Shown piece after piece: positions 7,378 through 17,134 of a DNA stretch of 45,400 nucleotides; position 1 is the first letter of the stretch, and each line of letters opens with the position of its first letter. The notes beneath the pieces are model-generated. The model saw only the letters and a program-made list of their open reading frames with translations, was not told the DNA's origin and did not search any database. Source of the stretch: a candidate division TA06 bacterium SM23_40. GTDB lineage: Bacteria; LJUI01; SM1-40. Location of the stretch: the NCBI GenBank assembly GCA_001303705.1, contig LJUI01000005.1:1-45400 (forward strand), read 5' to 3'. Both the position numbers and the translations under genes were made by a program.

Positions 7378-9051
7378 ATGCCAACAGATCTCGAACTCGC
7401 GCGCTCAGTCTCCCCGCGGCCGATCACCGACGTGGCGGCCAGCATCGGACTTCACGCGGATGACCTCATCCTCTACGGAGAGGACAAAGCAAAGGTCAGG
7501 CTCGGCGCCATAGAACGGCTGCGATCCGGGCGAACCCCGGGGAAACTCGTCCTCGTCTCCGCCATCACTCCCACAGCCGCGGGCGAGGGGAAGACGACGA
7601 TGACGATCGCACTGGGACAGGGCCTGGCAAAACTCGGCCATTCCGTGGCTATTGCGCTCCGCGAACCATCCCTGGGACCCTGCCTCGGCATGAAGGGTGG
7701 GGCTACGGGAGGAGGGATGTGCCAGGTCATCCCCATGGAAGACATAAACCTCCACTTCACGGGGGACTTCCATGCGGTATCGACAGCGCACAATCTGCTC
7801 GCGGCGCTCCTCGACAACCATATCCATCGGGGCGACCGGCTGGAGATCGATCCACGCCGCATCACGTGGCGCCGCGTCATCGACATGAACGACCGGGCGC
7901 TCCGCGACATCATCATCGGGCTGGGCGGCGTCATGCAGGGCGTGCCGCGCGAATCGGGATTCGATATCACGCCCGCATCGGAGATCATGGCCATTCTCTG
8001 TCTGGCGGAGAGCTATGACGACCTGAAAGAGCGACTGAATCGGATCCTCCTGGCATTCACCTACGATCGCGAGCCGATCACAGCAGAGAAGCTCGGGGCG
8101 ACTGGCGCAATGGCGGCCTTGCTTCGCGATGCCCTCCTCCCGAACCTGGTGCAGACGATGGAGGGCGTGCCGGCATTTGTGCACGGCGGACCATTCGCGA
8201 ACATCGCCCACGGGTGCAACTCGGTCCTCGCGACACGCACGGGGCTCCACGCAGCCGACTGGGTTGTGACAGAGGCCGGCTTCGGATTCGACCTGGGCGC
8301 GGAAAAGTTCTTCGACATCAAGTGCCGGAGTGCGGGGCTCGACACCGTCGCCGTCGTGCTCGTCGCCACCTGTCGCGCACTCAAGATGCACGGTGGGGTG
8401 AAGAGCCGGGAACTAGCAGTGCCGAATCCCCGAGCCGTCGAGGCCGGTTTTCCCAATCTCGACAAGCATGTCGAGAACATCGGCAAGTTCAGGGAACCGC
8501 CGGTCGTCTGCCTCAATCGCTTCACACAGGATACCGAGGAGGAAATCGAGGTCATCCGCCGCCATTGTACGGACGTGCTTGGCGTGCCGTTCGCCGTCTG
8601 TGATGCGTGGTCGAGAGGCGGAGAGGGGGCGAAAGAACTCGCCCGGAGTGTCATCGCCCACGCCGAGAAATGCTCCAAGCCGTTCAGGCCGCTGTACGAT
8701 TGGGATTGGCCCGTGGAGAAGAAGATCCTGACAGTGGCCCGCGAGATGTACGGGGCCGAAGAGATCGAATACACAAAGGAGGCCGAACGCGACCTGAGGG
8801 ATATCGATCGGCTGGGTTACAACAACCTGCCGATCTGTATTGCCAAGACACAGAAGTCGCTCTCCGACGATCCGTCCCTGATAGGACGCCCCGAGGAATT
8901 CACCGTCCACGTCAGGGAGATACTCATCTCCGCAGGGGCCGGCTACCTCGTCCCCCTCACCGGCGACATCCTGCGCATGCCCGGCCTCCCCTCATCCCCC
9001 CAGGCAGAGCGCATCGACCTCGTCGACGGAAAGATCACCGGCCTCGAATAG
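7378..9051 (+). CDS. fhs: Formate-tetrahydrofolate ligase
   Basis: Makes 10-formyl-tetrahydrofolate from formate, THF and ATP. It feeds purine synthesis, initiator tRNA formylation (fmt is also in this window) and, in acetogens, the methyl branch of the Wood-Ljungdahl pathway. The start is placed at ATG 7378 (MPTDLELARS, 557 aa), preceded by GGGAGGGGCAGG; the track start six codons earlier overlaps that site. The P-loop region reads TPTAAGEGKTTMTIALGQGLAKLG. EPSLGPCLGMKGGATGGG and the monovalent-cation/THF region are intact, and the length is standard. No folD or other C1 gene lies beside it, so it appears to be a lone gene, perhaps cotranscribed with the nuclease 72 bp upstream. Confidence 0.96.
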   Translation: MPTDLELARSVSPRPITDVAASIGLHADDLILYGEDKAKVRLGAIERLRSGRTPGKLVLVSAITPTAAGEGKTTMTIALGQGLAKLGHSVAIALREPSLGPCLGMKGGATGGGMCQVIPMEDINLHFTGDFHAVSTAHNLLAALLDNHIHRGDRLEIDPRRITWRRVIDMNDRALRDIIIGLGGVMQGVPRESGFDITPASEIMAILCLAESYDDLKERLNRILLAFTYDREPITAEKLGATGAMAALLRDALLPNLVQTMEGVPAFVHGGPFANIAHGCNSVLATRTGLHAADWVVTEAGFGFDLGAEKFFDIKCRSAGLDTVAVVLVATCRALKMHGGVKSRELAVPNPRAVEAGFPNLDKHVENIGKFREPPVVCLNRFTQDTEEEIEVIRRHCTDVLGVPFAVCDAWSRGGEGAKELARSVIAHAEKCSKPFRPLYDWDWPVEKKILTVAREMYGAEEIEYTKEAERDLRDIDRLGYNNLPICIAKTQKSLSDDPSLIGRPEEFTVHVREILISAGAGYLVPLTGDILRMPGLPSSPQAERIDLVDGKITGLE

Positions 9052-9284
9052 ACTCGAAAGCCGCATACGGTGCCCCACGCTCATCATAGTGGTCGACACC
9101 TTTCCGTGGATCTCCGGGAGCGGGAGAGGGCTCCGGAATCAATCCAGTCCGAGCATCGTTCTCTGTACGAGACCAAGCGTGGGGACGCCCTTCCGGAATC
9201 TCCCCGACGTCGGAACACGGATCCCTGTAGCCAAGCGAGTGATCCCTGAGAAACAGAGATGCAGGATGAGGCCGGCACGATAAA

Positions 9285-10082
9285 ATGTGTAAGAGTCGAG
9301 CTGAGATCAGTAGAGTCACGCGATCGAAAAGGGAGGCCAGGGCCAGCTACGACAAGATGAGTAGATGGTATGACGTAGTAGCTGGTCACTTCGAGAGTAA
9401 GCATAGGGACATCGCCTTAGCACAAATGAATATTCAAGAGGGCGAGATCATTCTTGAAATAGGATGTGGCACCGGACGCTCTCTCTTGGCACTGGCCCAA
9501 TCAGTCGACGGCTCAGGCAGGGTCTACGGGATTGACATATCAGAAGGCATGCTCGACATCTCACGAGCAAAGGTCCGGAGAGCGAGACTATCCGATAGAA
9601 TCATATTGATCTGCGGCGACGCTGCTGACCTTCCGTTCAGACCGCATTCCTTCGACGCCATTCTAGTAATCTTCACTCTTGAGCTCTTCGATACGCCTGA
9701 GATTCCAATCGTTCTATGCCAGTGGAGGAAGGCCCTCAGAGACACCGGACGCATCTGTGTGGTGGCAATGTCAAAGAAGGGAAAAGTTGGTCTGGTGATG
9801 AGGCTCTACGAATGGGCGCACCGGAGGTTTCCGTCCTATGTCGATTGCCGACCGATTCTTGTCTGGAAGGCGCTGAAAGATGCAGGTCTCCACATTGTTG
9901 ATGCTTCGGAAGTCTCCGGGTGGACACTGCCCGTTGAGGTCGTCGTGGCGAAAAAGCGCTACCATCCACTCGAGCAACCTGAATGTGACCGAACCACAGA
10001 GAACAAAAAGAGAAGCTCGCCACGAAGTCCTACCCAGGTGCGTCAGGATTCGCCGAAACGCCCTGGGCAGACTGCCAAGTGA
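9285..10082 (+). CDS. Class I SAM-dependent methyltransferase (UbiE/MenG-like fold)
   Basis: 265 aa. YDKMSRWYD and then ILEIGCGTGRSLLALAQ (motif I), VYGIDISEGMLDIS (motif II), ICGDAADLPFRPHSFDAILVIFTLE (motifs III/IV) are the SAM-binding core of the UbiE-like group. The acceptor is unknown. The last 35 residues (after about 230) are charged and low-complexity and look like an unstructured tail. Codon use is visibly AT-richer than neighbours (many ATA, TAT, AGA, GAT codons), hinting at acquisition. Its TGA is followed 11 bp later by the start of a small membrane protein, so the two are likely cotranscribed. The start site is weakly supported: only GATGAGG lies upstream. Confidence 0.82.
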   Translation: MCKSRAEISRVTRSKREARASYDKMSRWYDVVAGHFESKHRDIALAQMNIQEGEIILEIGCGTGRSLLALAQSVDGSGRVYGIDISEGMLDISRAKVRRARLSDRIILICGDAADLPFRPHSFDAILVIFTLELFDTPEIPIVLCQWRKALRDTGRICVVAMSKKGKVGLVMRLYEWAHRRFPSYVDCRPILVWKALKDAGLHIVDASEVSGWTLPVEVVVAKKRYHPLEQPECDRTTENKKRSSPRSPTQVRQDSPKRPGQTAK

Positions 10083-10093
10083 GGAGCGCAGAC

Positions 10094-10345
10094 ATGCAGA
10101 GACTCAGTGTGAGCGCAACGGCTCTCGGATTCGGCCTGACCTGGGCTGTCGCCATATTGTCTATCGGCTGGACCTCCATGTTCGGGTGGGGAACGAGAGT
10201 TGTGGGAGTCGTATCATCACTGTATATCGGCTACGCGCCGACCTTCCTCGGTGGCATCATCGGAGCTCTCTGGGCGCTCGTTGACGGCGCAATCGGGGGA
10301 GCGATATTCGCCCTCGTCTACAACGCAGTCGTCAGGAGGAGGTAG
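10094..10345 (+). CDS. Small holin-like/two-helix membrane protein
   Basis: 83 aa, start at ATG 10094 with GAGGAG 7 nt upstream; the track start five codons earlier is less likely. Two or three hydrophobic segments are visible (ALGFGLTWAVAILSI, PTFLGGIIGALWAL, GAIGGAIFALVYN) and the end is basic (VVRRR). The pattern GLxWG..ALVDGAIGGAIFALVYN resembles a small chromosomal family commonly labelled 'bacteriophage holin' in environmental bacteria. No phage genes are near, so the name is only a fold-level label and no lytic role is implied. It sits between a methyltransferase and a proton-ATPase gene and may be cotranscribed with them. Confidence 0.68.
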   Translation: MQRLSVSATALGFGLTWAVAILSIGWTSMFGWGTRVVGVVSSLYIGYAPTFLGGIIGALWALVDGAIGGAIFALVYNAVVRRR

Positions 10346-10507
10346 CGCACTCTCCGACCGCTTTTCGCTCATCGTCGCCACTTCTCTTTGCTGTCGCCGG
10401 CAGAATTCACAGAGCTAACACGGCTGCCGACGCTGACCTCGAGGTCCAGGTGGCGCCCGTACTCTCACAGCAATCATTCCTCTCTGCGAGATCAAGGAGG
10501 CCTCTCG

Positions 10508-12955
10508 ATGACTCAAGGAACCGTGAACACCGAGGATCTAAGAAAAACCCCTTTGCGCGAGCTATTCGACACACTCTCCTCGAGCGAAAACGGTCTCTCT
10601 TCCCCAGAGGCGAGAGATCGACTCGAGCGCTACGGCCCTAACGAAATCTCCGAGAAGAAAGTGAGTCCCATCCTCAAGTTCCTGAGCTATTTCTGGGGGC
10701 CGATACCGTGGATGATCGAAGTTGCCGCGATACTATCGGCGATCATCCGCCACTGGGAGGACTTCTGGATCATCCTGGCGCTCCTTCTGCTCAATGCAGT
10801 GGTGCGGTTCTGGCAAGAACACAAGGCAGATACAGCCATCGAAGCGCTGAAGGAGAAGCTTGCACTTGTGGCGCGAGTCCTGCGCGATGGCACATGGTCG
10901 CAGATCCCTGCGGGAGAACTCGTTCCAGGAGATGTGGTCCGCGTGCGCCTGGGCGATCGCGTCCCCGCCGACATCAGACTGATCGACGGCGACTACCTCA
11001 TGATAGATGAATCGGCGTTGACCGGAGAATCGATGCCTGTCGAGAAACATGTCGCCGATGTCGCCTACGCCGGTTCGATCATACGTCAGGGGGAGATGAC
11101 AGCTCTCGTCGTTTCCACCGGAATGAGCACTTACTTCGGGAAGACCGCCACGTTGGTGGAAGAGGCAGAGACCCGCAGCCACTTCCAGAGGGCGGTGGTC
11201 AAGATCGGCGACTACCTGATTGCGCTTGGCGGACTGCTCGTGATAACCATCTTTCTTGTGGCGCTCTTCCGTCACGAGAGCCTGCTGGAGACGCTTCAGT
11301 TCGCGCTGGTCCTTACTGTTGCGGCAATACCGGTGGCACTCCCGGCTGTCCTTTCCGTCACCATGGCGGTGGGGGCCATGGCCCTGGCAAGAAAAAAAGC
11401 CATCGTCAGCAGGCTGGTTGCCATTGAGGAAATGGCAGGAATGGATGTGCTCTGTTCGGATAAGACCGGCACCATCACCAAGAATGAGATCACTGTCGCT
11501 GAAGCCGTTCCCCTCGGCTCCTTTGCAGAGAATGATGTTCTGCTCTTCGGGACAATGGCATCGAGGGAGGAAGACAGGGATCCCATCGACGATGCAGTCA
11601 TCGCCGGGGCCGAGAGCTTGCATCTGCTGAATGGGGCATCGGGTGGGTTCAGGGCAGTCGAGTTCACACCCTTTGATCCTGTCTCGAAACGCACGGAAGC
11701 GACCATAGAGGATGCTGAGGGCAAGCGCTTCAAGGTCGCGAAGGGTGCACCTCAGAGTATCCTATCGCTCGCAGCAGAGAGGGAGACTATCAGCGCCGGC
11801 GTGGAAAAACATGTCGATCTTTTTGCCACAAGAGGACAACGTGCACTCGGTGTGGCCAAGACCGACGAGCAGGAAGAGTGGCACTATGTCGGGCTCATAG
11901 CTCTCCAAGATCCAGCGCGTGAAGACTCAGCGGAGACGATAAGGACCGCTCAGTCGATGGGCGTAGATGTGAAGATGGTGACGGGTGACCACACCGCCGT
12001 AGCCAAGGAGATCGCCCGGGAGATACATCTGGGGATGAACATCGTCGAGGCCTCCGCGTTTCTCGACAGACCCGACAGGGAGGCACTGGAAATCGTCGAG
12101 AAGGCGGATGGTTTTGCGCAGGTCTTCCCTGAACACAAGTACCATATTGTAGAACTGCTTCAGGGCAGAGGACATATCGTCGGGATGACAGGAGATGGAG
12201 TCAATGATGCGCCTGCACTCAGGAAGGCCGACGTGGGAATCGCTGTTGCGGGCGCTACCGACGCGGCAAAATCAGCTGCCGCAATCGTGCTGACCACACC
12301 GGGTCTCTCCGTCATAATCGATGCCATAAAGCAGAGCCGAGCTATCTTCCAGCGAATGACCAACTACTCAATCTACCGAATTGCGGAGACGATCAGGGTA
12401 CTGATCTTCATCACACTGTCAATCATCGCGTTTCGCTTCTATCCGGTTTCCGCCCTCATGATTGTCCTGTTGGCGCTCCTGAACGATGCGCCAATCATGA
12501 CCATCGCGTATGACAATGTGAAATACTCTGAGAAACCGGAGAAATGGAATATGCGGGCGATATTGACCATATCGACCATGCTCGGTATCATCGGTGTCCT
12601 ATCGTCCTTCCTGATCCTCTACATCGGCAGGGATCTCTTTCACCTCACCCGCGAGGTCCTCCAATCCTTCATGTATCTGAAACTCTCGGTGGCAGGGCAC
12701 TTCACAGTCTTCGTGGCCCGTACAAGAGGTCCGTTCTGGTCGATCAGACCGGCAAAGCCGGTCTTCATGGCAGTCATAGTGACGCAACTTATCGCCACAT
12801 TGATCACTGTCTATGGGATATTACTGCCTGCGATGGGTTGGAGACTCGCATTCTTCGTATGGGGCTACGCCCTCGCCGCCTTTCTCATAACCGACCTCCT
12901 GAAGACGCGCCTCTACAGCGTTCTGGACCATGGCGGCATACGGTTCCACCGATAA
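10508..12955 (+). CDS. Plasma-membrane proton-efflux P-type ATPase (P3A)
   Basis: 815 aa; start at ATG 10508 preceded by AAGGAGG with 7 nt spacing, rejecting the 40-residue extension in the track. It shows the actuator TGES loop (ALTGESMPV, ~170-178), the M4 motif PVALP (~275-279), the phosphorylation site CSDKTGTITKNE (D318), MVTGDHTAVA and the hinge MTGDGVNDAPALRKADVGIAV. The M5/M6 stretch RMTNYSIYRIAETIR and LLALLNDAPIMTIAYDNV is the hallmark of P3A H+-ATPases related to fungal Pma1 and plant AHA proteins. It would pump protons out using ATP. Prokaryotic P3A pumps are often found in acid-exposed or fermenting organisms; pairing with the acetate-forming module next door is suggestive only. 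Mg or Ca transport is less likely from the M5/M6 motif. Confidence 0.9.
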   Translation: MTQGTVNTEDLRKTPLRELFDTLSSSENGLSSPEARDRLERYGPNEISEKKVSPILKFLSYFWGPIPWMIEVAAILSAIIRHWEDFWIILALLLLNAVVRFWQEHKADTAIEALKEKLALVARVLRDGTWSQIPAGELVPGDVVRVRLGDRVPADIRLIDGDYLMIDESALTGESMPVEKHVADVAYAGSIIRQGEMTALVVSTGMSTYFGKTATLVEEAETRSHFQRAVVKIGDYLIALGGLLVITIFLVALFRHESLLETLQFALVLTVAAIPVALPAVLSVTMAVGAMALARKKAIVSRLVAIEEMAGMDVLCSDKTGTITKNEITVAEAVPLGSFAENDVLLFGTMASREEDRDPIDDAVIAGAESLHLLNGASGGFRAVEFTPFDPVSKRTEATIEDAEGKRFKVAKGAPQSILSLAAERETISAGVEKHVDLFATRGQRALGVAKTDEQEEWHYVGLIALQDPAREDSAETIRTAQSMGVDVKMVTGDHTAVAKEIAREIHLGMNIVEASAFLDRPDREALEIVEKADGFAQVFPEHKYHIVELLQGRGHIVGMTGDGVNDAPALRKADVGIAVAGATDAAKSAAAIVLTTPGLSVIIDAIKQSRAIFQRMTNYSIYRIAETIRVLIFITLSIIAFRFYPVSALMIVLLALLNDAPIMTIAYDNVKYSEKPEKWNMRAILTISTMLGIIGVLSSFLILYIGRDLFHLTREVLQSFMYLKLSVAGHFTVFVARTRGPFWSIRPAKPVFMAVIVTQLIATLITVYGILLPAMGWRLAFFVWGYALAAFLITDLLKTRLYSVLDHGGIRFHR

Positions 12956-13402
12956 GAATCTCGAAATAGGCACCGTCTCCTTGATGTCACTCACGGGTTT
13001 GCGTTCACTGCGGCTGGCATGACGGGGTTACTTCGCTCGCCTGATCCGGTAGATGGCAGACTCCTGGAACAAGAGCGGAGTAGGAAGGTCGAGGCTCACG
13101 AGACGGTAGACCCTCGGCCAGACAACCAGGTGTGCGGCTTCCACCGGAGGACACGTCGAACGTAGCATCAGCTTCATCAGGTGACAAGGTGGCATGAGGG
13201 AGGGCGATGACTCTACTGGGCGACCCTGACAGAGACCTGAGTTTGGTGTAATCGGGAAGGGCCCCGTGAACCGTCGAAGAACGATAGGATTCTGGGGAGT
13301 AACAGGAATAGGCGTCGGGGGCATGGTAGAGTAAGGTCCTTCGGCGCCGCACCTCTCTCCCACCTCGGGAGTCGGTCTCCGAGCGACCAGTTCGCACTCC
13401 CT
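12956..13402. other. Convergent intergenic region with long stop-free minus frames, no assigned gene
   Basis: This is 447 bp between the ends of the proton ATPase and transaldolase genes. On the minus strand two frames stay open (13028-13363, and the left part of 13005-13742, which runs over tal). The translated peptides (e.g. PPVEAAHLVVWPRVYRLVSLD) have no domain I recognise and no good ribosome binding site. I have a weak impression that similar stretches recur in draft genomes of environmental bacteria, which would fit a dispersed repeat or non-coding element, but cannot confirm it. No clear U-tailed terminator was seen, though this convergent gap should contain transcription ends. Confidence 0.4.
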
Positions 13403-14557
13403 TTAGCCGGGTGCCTGGCGATCGATCGGCTCCCCCAGGGCGGAGGCACGTGCCTCCTTCAGTCTTTCGATGAGGCGATCGTAGGAATCGATGAACTTCT
13501 GTACACCTTCTTTCTCCAGTTGCCGCGTTACCTCCTCTACGTCGATTCCCAGTTGACACAACTGCCGAAAGACGTGCCGGGCCCCCGCCGCGCCCTCCTC
13601 CAGACGCGGTGCCGGATTGCCGTGGTCGCGATACGCATCGAGGGTCTCGAGCGGGAGGGTGCTCACTGTCCCAGGTCCGATGAGGGGCTCCACATACTTC
13701 ACATCGCTGTAGGCCGGGTTCTTGGTGCCAGTACTCGCCCACAGGGGACGTTGGGTGCGCGCGCCCGTGGCGGCCAGTCTGCGGAATCGCGCGCCGCCGA
13801 AGATCTCCTTGTAGATCTGGTATGCCACCTTGGCGCTCGCAATCGCGACCTGTCCGTGGATGCTCGCAGCGACCCCGGCTCCGGAACCTTCTCCCTGTAT
13901 CAGTCTCTCCAGCACGGGGTCGACCAACACATCGATCCTGCTGAGAAAGAAGCTGGCGACGGACGCCACATGCTCCAGAGGCTCTGACCTCGCTGCCCGC
14001 GTTTCGAGCCCGGCGAGGTACGCCTCGGCGACGTCCCGGTAACGCGCAAGGCCGAAGAGCAGCGTCACGTTGACGTTGATCCCCTCGCCGATGAGCTGCT
14101 GGACGGCCAACAGCCCCTCAACGGTCGCCGGGACCTTGATCAGCACGTTCGGGCGGTCCACCGCAGCCCAGAGCCGGCGCGCCTCAACGACCGTACCGGC
14201 CGAGTCGTCCGCGAGGTGAGGAGAGACTTCCAGGCTCACAAACCCGTCCCTGCCTGCCGTCCCATCGTAGGTAGGACGAAAGAGGTCGCTTGCTCTCTGC
14301 ACATCCTCCACGGTGAGCGCCTCGTAGATCGCCTCGACACTCCTCTCCCGGAGGGCAAGAAGACGAATCGCCTCGTCATAGTCATGGCTGCCGGCGATGG
14401 CCCTCTCGAAGATGGGCGGGTTGGAGGTCACGCCACGCAGACCATCCTCCTCGATCAGCTGCAGGAGCTTTCCCGAGGAGAGCATACCCCGGCGGATGAA
14501 GTCGAGCCAGATGCTCTGACCGAATGCGCTCAGTCTGGAGAGAGGAGAATCGTTCAC
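13403..14557 (-). CDS. tal: Transaldolase
   Basis: Transfers a dihydroxyacetone unit between sugar phosphates (sedoheptulose-7-P + glyceraldehyde-3-P to erythrose-4-P + fructose-6-P). 384 aa, the long Tal class seen in actinobacteria and cyanobacteria. Motifs in order are GVTSNPPIFERAI, LIKVPATVEGLLAVQQLIGEGINVNVTLLFGLARY (Schiff-base lysine in LIKVPA and the NVTLLF strand), FFLSRIDVLVD and YQIYKEIF. The start codon is GTG at 14557, forming a GTGA overlap with the rpiB stop and with AGGTGA 7 nt upstream, so translation is coupled. It is the last gene of the six-gene glucan/phosphoketolase operon and supplies the C3-transfer step of the shunt. Confidence in function is high. Confidence 0.95.
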   Translation of the reverse strand: MNDSPLSRLSAFGQSIWLDFIRRGMLSSGKLLQLIEEDGLRGVTSNPPIFERAIAGSHDYDEAIRLLALRERSVEAIYEALTVEDVQRASDLFRPTYDGTAGRDGFVSLEVSPHLADDSAGTVVEARRLWAAVDRPNVLIKVPATVEGLLAVQQLIGEGINVNVTLLFGLARYRDVAEAYLAGLETRAARSEPLEHVASVASFFLSRIDVLVDPVLERLIQGEGSGAGVAASIHGQVAIASAKVAYQIYKEIFGGARFRRLAATGARTQRPLWASTGTKNPAYSDVKYVEPLIGPGTVSTLPLETLDAYRDHGNPAPRLEEGAAGARHVFRQLCQLGIDVEEVTRQLEKEGVQKFIDSYDRLIERLKEARASALGEPIDRQAPG

Positions 14558-15015
14558 TGAAGCTTCACCTCGCCTTCCAACGCCGCAATCTTGGCCAGGC
14601 GACGCCGATGCCGCGCGGCCCCGCTGAAGCGGGCTGCCAGGAAGGCCTGGACGAGCTCCCAGGCGAGCGATTCGCCGACCACGTGCCCGCCCAGACAGAT
14701 CAGATTCATGTTATCATCCTCCACTCCCTGGCGGGCGGAAAAGACATCATGTATCAATCCGGCACGAACACCTGGCACCTTATTGGCCGCGACGGACGCT
14801 CCTACGCCGCTGCCACAGACTGCCATCCCTCGCTCCACCTCTCCTCCGGCCACGCTCCTCGCAAGCGGTATCACGAAATCAGGGTAGTCATCCCCGACAT
14901 CCAGGCTCGAGGCACCGAAGTCCACCACCTCGTGCCCGGAGCCACGCAGAGCGTTGGCCAGTTGCTCCTTCAGGGCAAATCCCCCATGGTCTGCAGCGAC
15001 TCCGATACGCATCAT
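14554..15015 (-). CDS. rpiB: Ribose-5-phosphate isomerase B (RpiB/LacAB family)
   Basis: Interconverts ribose-5-P and ribulose-5-P. The start is ATG 15015, which makes an ATGA overlap with the tkt stop and has GGGAG 5 nt upstream (153 aa); the track adds 15 residues. Family motifs are ADHGGFALK (active-site histidine region), [22 protein letters not shown] (catalytic cysteine in the C-G-S-G loop) and [15 protein letters not shown]. The context of tkt upstream and tal downstream fixes the pentose phosphate role over the related galactose-6-P isomerases. No ribulose-phosphate epimerase gene is in the window. Confidence 0.93.
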   Translation of the reverse strand: MMRIGVAADHGGFALKEQLANALRGSGHEVVDFGASSLDVGDDYPDFVIPLARSVAGGEVERGMAVCGSGVGASVAANKVPGVRAGLIHDVFSARQGVEDDNMNLICLGGHVVGESLAWELVQAFLAARFSGAARHRRRLAKIAALEGEVKLQ

Positions 15016-17072
15016 TCTTGCTCCCTTCCCTGATCCACCAAGGCGCGAGCCCGGCTGCATACGTTTTCGACACTGAAGCCGAATTCACGCATCACCGCCT
15101 CCCCTGGGGCGGATAGACCGAACCGATCGACGCCGATTACGGCGACCTGTGGCCCGATGTACCCCCTCCAGCCGAGGGAGACGCCCGCCTCGATTGCGAG
15201 GACGGGCACCCCCTGGGGTACCACCTGTCTACGATATTCGGCCGGCTGCGCCTCGAAGAGCTGCCAGCTGGGCATACTCACCACGCGCACCCTCACGCCT
15301 TCCGTGGCCAGCTTGTCTCGGGCAGCCAACGCCAGGTGTACCTCAGAACCTGTCGCGACGAGGTTGATATCAGGTGCCCCTCCCTCTGGCGCAGGGGCGA
15401 GGACGTAGCCACCGAACCGTACTCCAACAAGTAGAGCGGGATAATCTTTGACGTCCAGCACCGGGAGCTTCTGTCGGGTGAGCACCAGCGCCACGGGCCC
15501 ACCCCAGTGCTCGACAGCGACGCGCCAGGACGCGGCTGTCTCATTGGCGTCAGCTGGGCGGATGAGGACGAGGCCGGGGATGGACCGCAGGCCGCACAAC
15601 TGCTCCACCGGCTGATGGGTTGGACCATCCTCCCCGAGGGCGACACTGTCGTGGGTGAAGACGTAGATGACATGAAGCCCGTCCATCGCCGCCAGACGGA
15701 CGGGCGGCCGCATATAGTCACTGAAGATCAGAAAAGTACCCCCGTAGGGAATAAGACCACGGTGCAGGGCCATACCGTTCAGGATGGCCCCCATGGCGTG
15801 CTCACGAATGCCGAAGTGCAGATTGCGCCCGGCCCTGTTGTCCGCCCCGAAGTCCCCTCCGCCTTCGATGAGCGTATGGGTGCTCGGAGCCAGGTCAGCA
15901 GAACCACCTATCAACTCGGGGAGCTGATGAGCGATGGCATTGAGAACCTTGCCAGAGGCAGTCCGCGTCGCCGCGGGGCCCTGGTTCGAGCTGAAGATCG
16001 GAAGGTTTGAACTCCATGGCTCGGGGAGTCGGCCCTGGATAACCCGCCGTAACTCCGCTGCCAGGTCGGGGTACTCCTCCGCATATGCCTCGAGGCGTCC
16101 CTCCCATCTCGCCTGCCGCTCCGCTCCCCGTCCGACAGCCTTGCGGAAGTGGACCCGAGCCTCCGTCGGGATGTAGAACAGGGGCTCCAGAGGCCAGCCC
16201 AGGCGCTCCTTTGTCAGACGGACCTCCTCCTCACCAAGGGGCTCGCCGTGAGCAGCGGCGGTATCCTGCTTGTGGGGACTGCCGTACCCGATGTGAGTAT
16301 GGACGTCGATGAGCGACGGTCGGTCCTTCTCCTCCCGAGCAGCCCGGATGGCGGCGGCAATGGCAGCGATGTCGTTCCCATCCTTCACTCGCTGAGTGTG
16401 CCAGCCGAAGGCAGCGAAGCGGGCGACACGATCCTCGCTGAAGGCGAGCTCAGTGCTGCCTTCAATTGTGACATGGTTGTCGGCATAGAGCACGATCAGC
16501 TTGCCGAGCCGCAGGTGGCCGGCCAGAGAGCCGGCTTCGGATGAGATTCCCTCCATCAGGTCCCCATCGCTCGCCAGGACGTAGGTGTGGTGGTCCACGA
16601 TCGTGTGGCCCGGCCGGTTGAAGCGAGCTGCCAGGGCAGTTTCGGCAACGGCCATCCCGACTCCGTTGCCGAAGCCCTGACCGAGGGGGCCTGTGGTCGC
16701 CTCAACGCCGGGGGTCCTGCCGTACTCGGGATGACCAGGGGTACGGCTTCCCCACTGGCGGAAGCGCTTCAGTTCTTCCAGCCGAAGATCATACCCCGTG
16801 AGATGGAGAAGAGCATAGAGCAACATGGATCCATGCCCGGCCGAGAGGATAAAACGATCCCGGTCGGGCCAGTGAGGGTCGCCGGGATTGAACTTGAGGA
16901 AACGATCCCACAGGGTATACGCCATGGCTGCCGAGCCCAGCGGCAGTCCAGGATGCCCCGAGTTGGCCTTCTGCACGGCATCCACCGCCAGGAAACGAAT
17001 CGTATTGACACACAACTCGTCCGATTCTGAAACGGCCCCTTCGGTCGCGCCCTCCGCGTCTCGTTTCTTCAT
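15012..17072 (-). CDS. tkt: Transketolase
   Basis: TPP-dependent transfer of two-carbon ketol units between sugar phosphates. 686 aa, full length, start ATG 17072 with AGGGG upstream. Motifs are [17 protein letters not shown] (substrate/TPP histidine), [14 protein letters not shown], the TPP/Mg motif [21 protein letters not shown], the pyrimidine domain [18 protein letters not shown] and [19 protein letters not shown], and the C-terminal [11 protein letters not shown]. It overlaps rpiB by ATGA and lies 62 bp downstream of glgP. With tal it regenerates xylulose-5-P and fructose-6-P, the substrates of the phosphoketolase encoded upstream in the same run. Confidence 0.97.
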   Translation of the reverse strand: MKKRDAEGATEGAVSESDELCVNTIRFLAVDAVQKANSGHPGLPLGSAAMAYTLWDRFLKFNPGDPHWPDRDRFILSAGHGSMLLYALLHLTGYDLRLEELKRFRQWGSRTPGHPEYGRTPGVEATTGPLGQGFGNGVGMAVAETALAARFNRPGHTIVDHHTYVLASDGDLMEGISSEAGSLAGHLRLGKLIVLYADNHVTIEGSTELAFSEDRVARFAAFGWHTQRVKDGNDIAAIAAAIRAAREEKDRPSLIDVHTHIGYGSPHKQDTAAAHGEPLGEEEVRLTKERLGWPLEPLFYIPTEARVHFRKAVGRGAERQARWEGRLEAYAEEYPDLAAELRRVIQGRLPEPWSSNLPIFSSNQGPAATRTASGKVLNAIAHQLPELIGGSADLAPSTHTLIEGGGDFGADNRAGRNLHFGIREHAMGAILNGMALHRGLIPYGGTFLIFSDYMRPPVRLAAMDGLHVIYVFTHDSVALGEDGPTHQPVEQLCGLRSIPGLVLIRPADANETAASWRVAVEHWGGPVALVLTRQKLPVLDVKDYPALLVGVRFGGYVLAPAPEGGAPDINLVATGSEVHLALAARDKLATEGVRVRVVSMPSWQLFEAQPAEYRRQVVPQGVPVLAIEAGVSLGWRGYIGPQVAVIGVDRFGLSAPGEAVMREFGFSVENVCSRARALVDQGREQE

Positions 17073-17134
17073 AGCGACCCCTTCACTTCGCTACGCTCGT
17101 TGTGCACTCGGACCATTGACGACGACCGTGCCTC

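Noticed and set aside
7405-8391. 328 aa minus-strand ORF
   Set aside because: It is antisense to fhs, an unmistakable enzyme.
10094-10345. Prophage, from the holin-like label
   Set aside because: No endolysin, terminase, capsid, integrase or attachment-site repeats are found anywhere in the window.
13005-13742. 245 aa minus-strand ORF
   Set aside because: Its first part overlaps tal in another frame, it has no ribosome binding site and no domain. Only the non-overlapping part is discussed as an unexplained gap.
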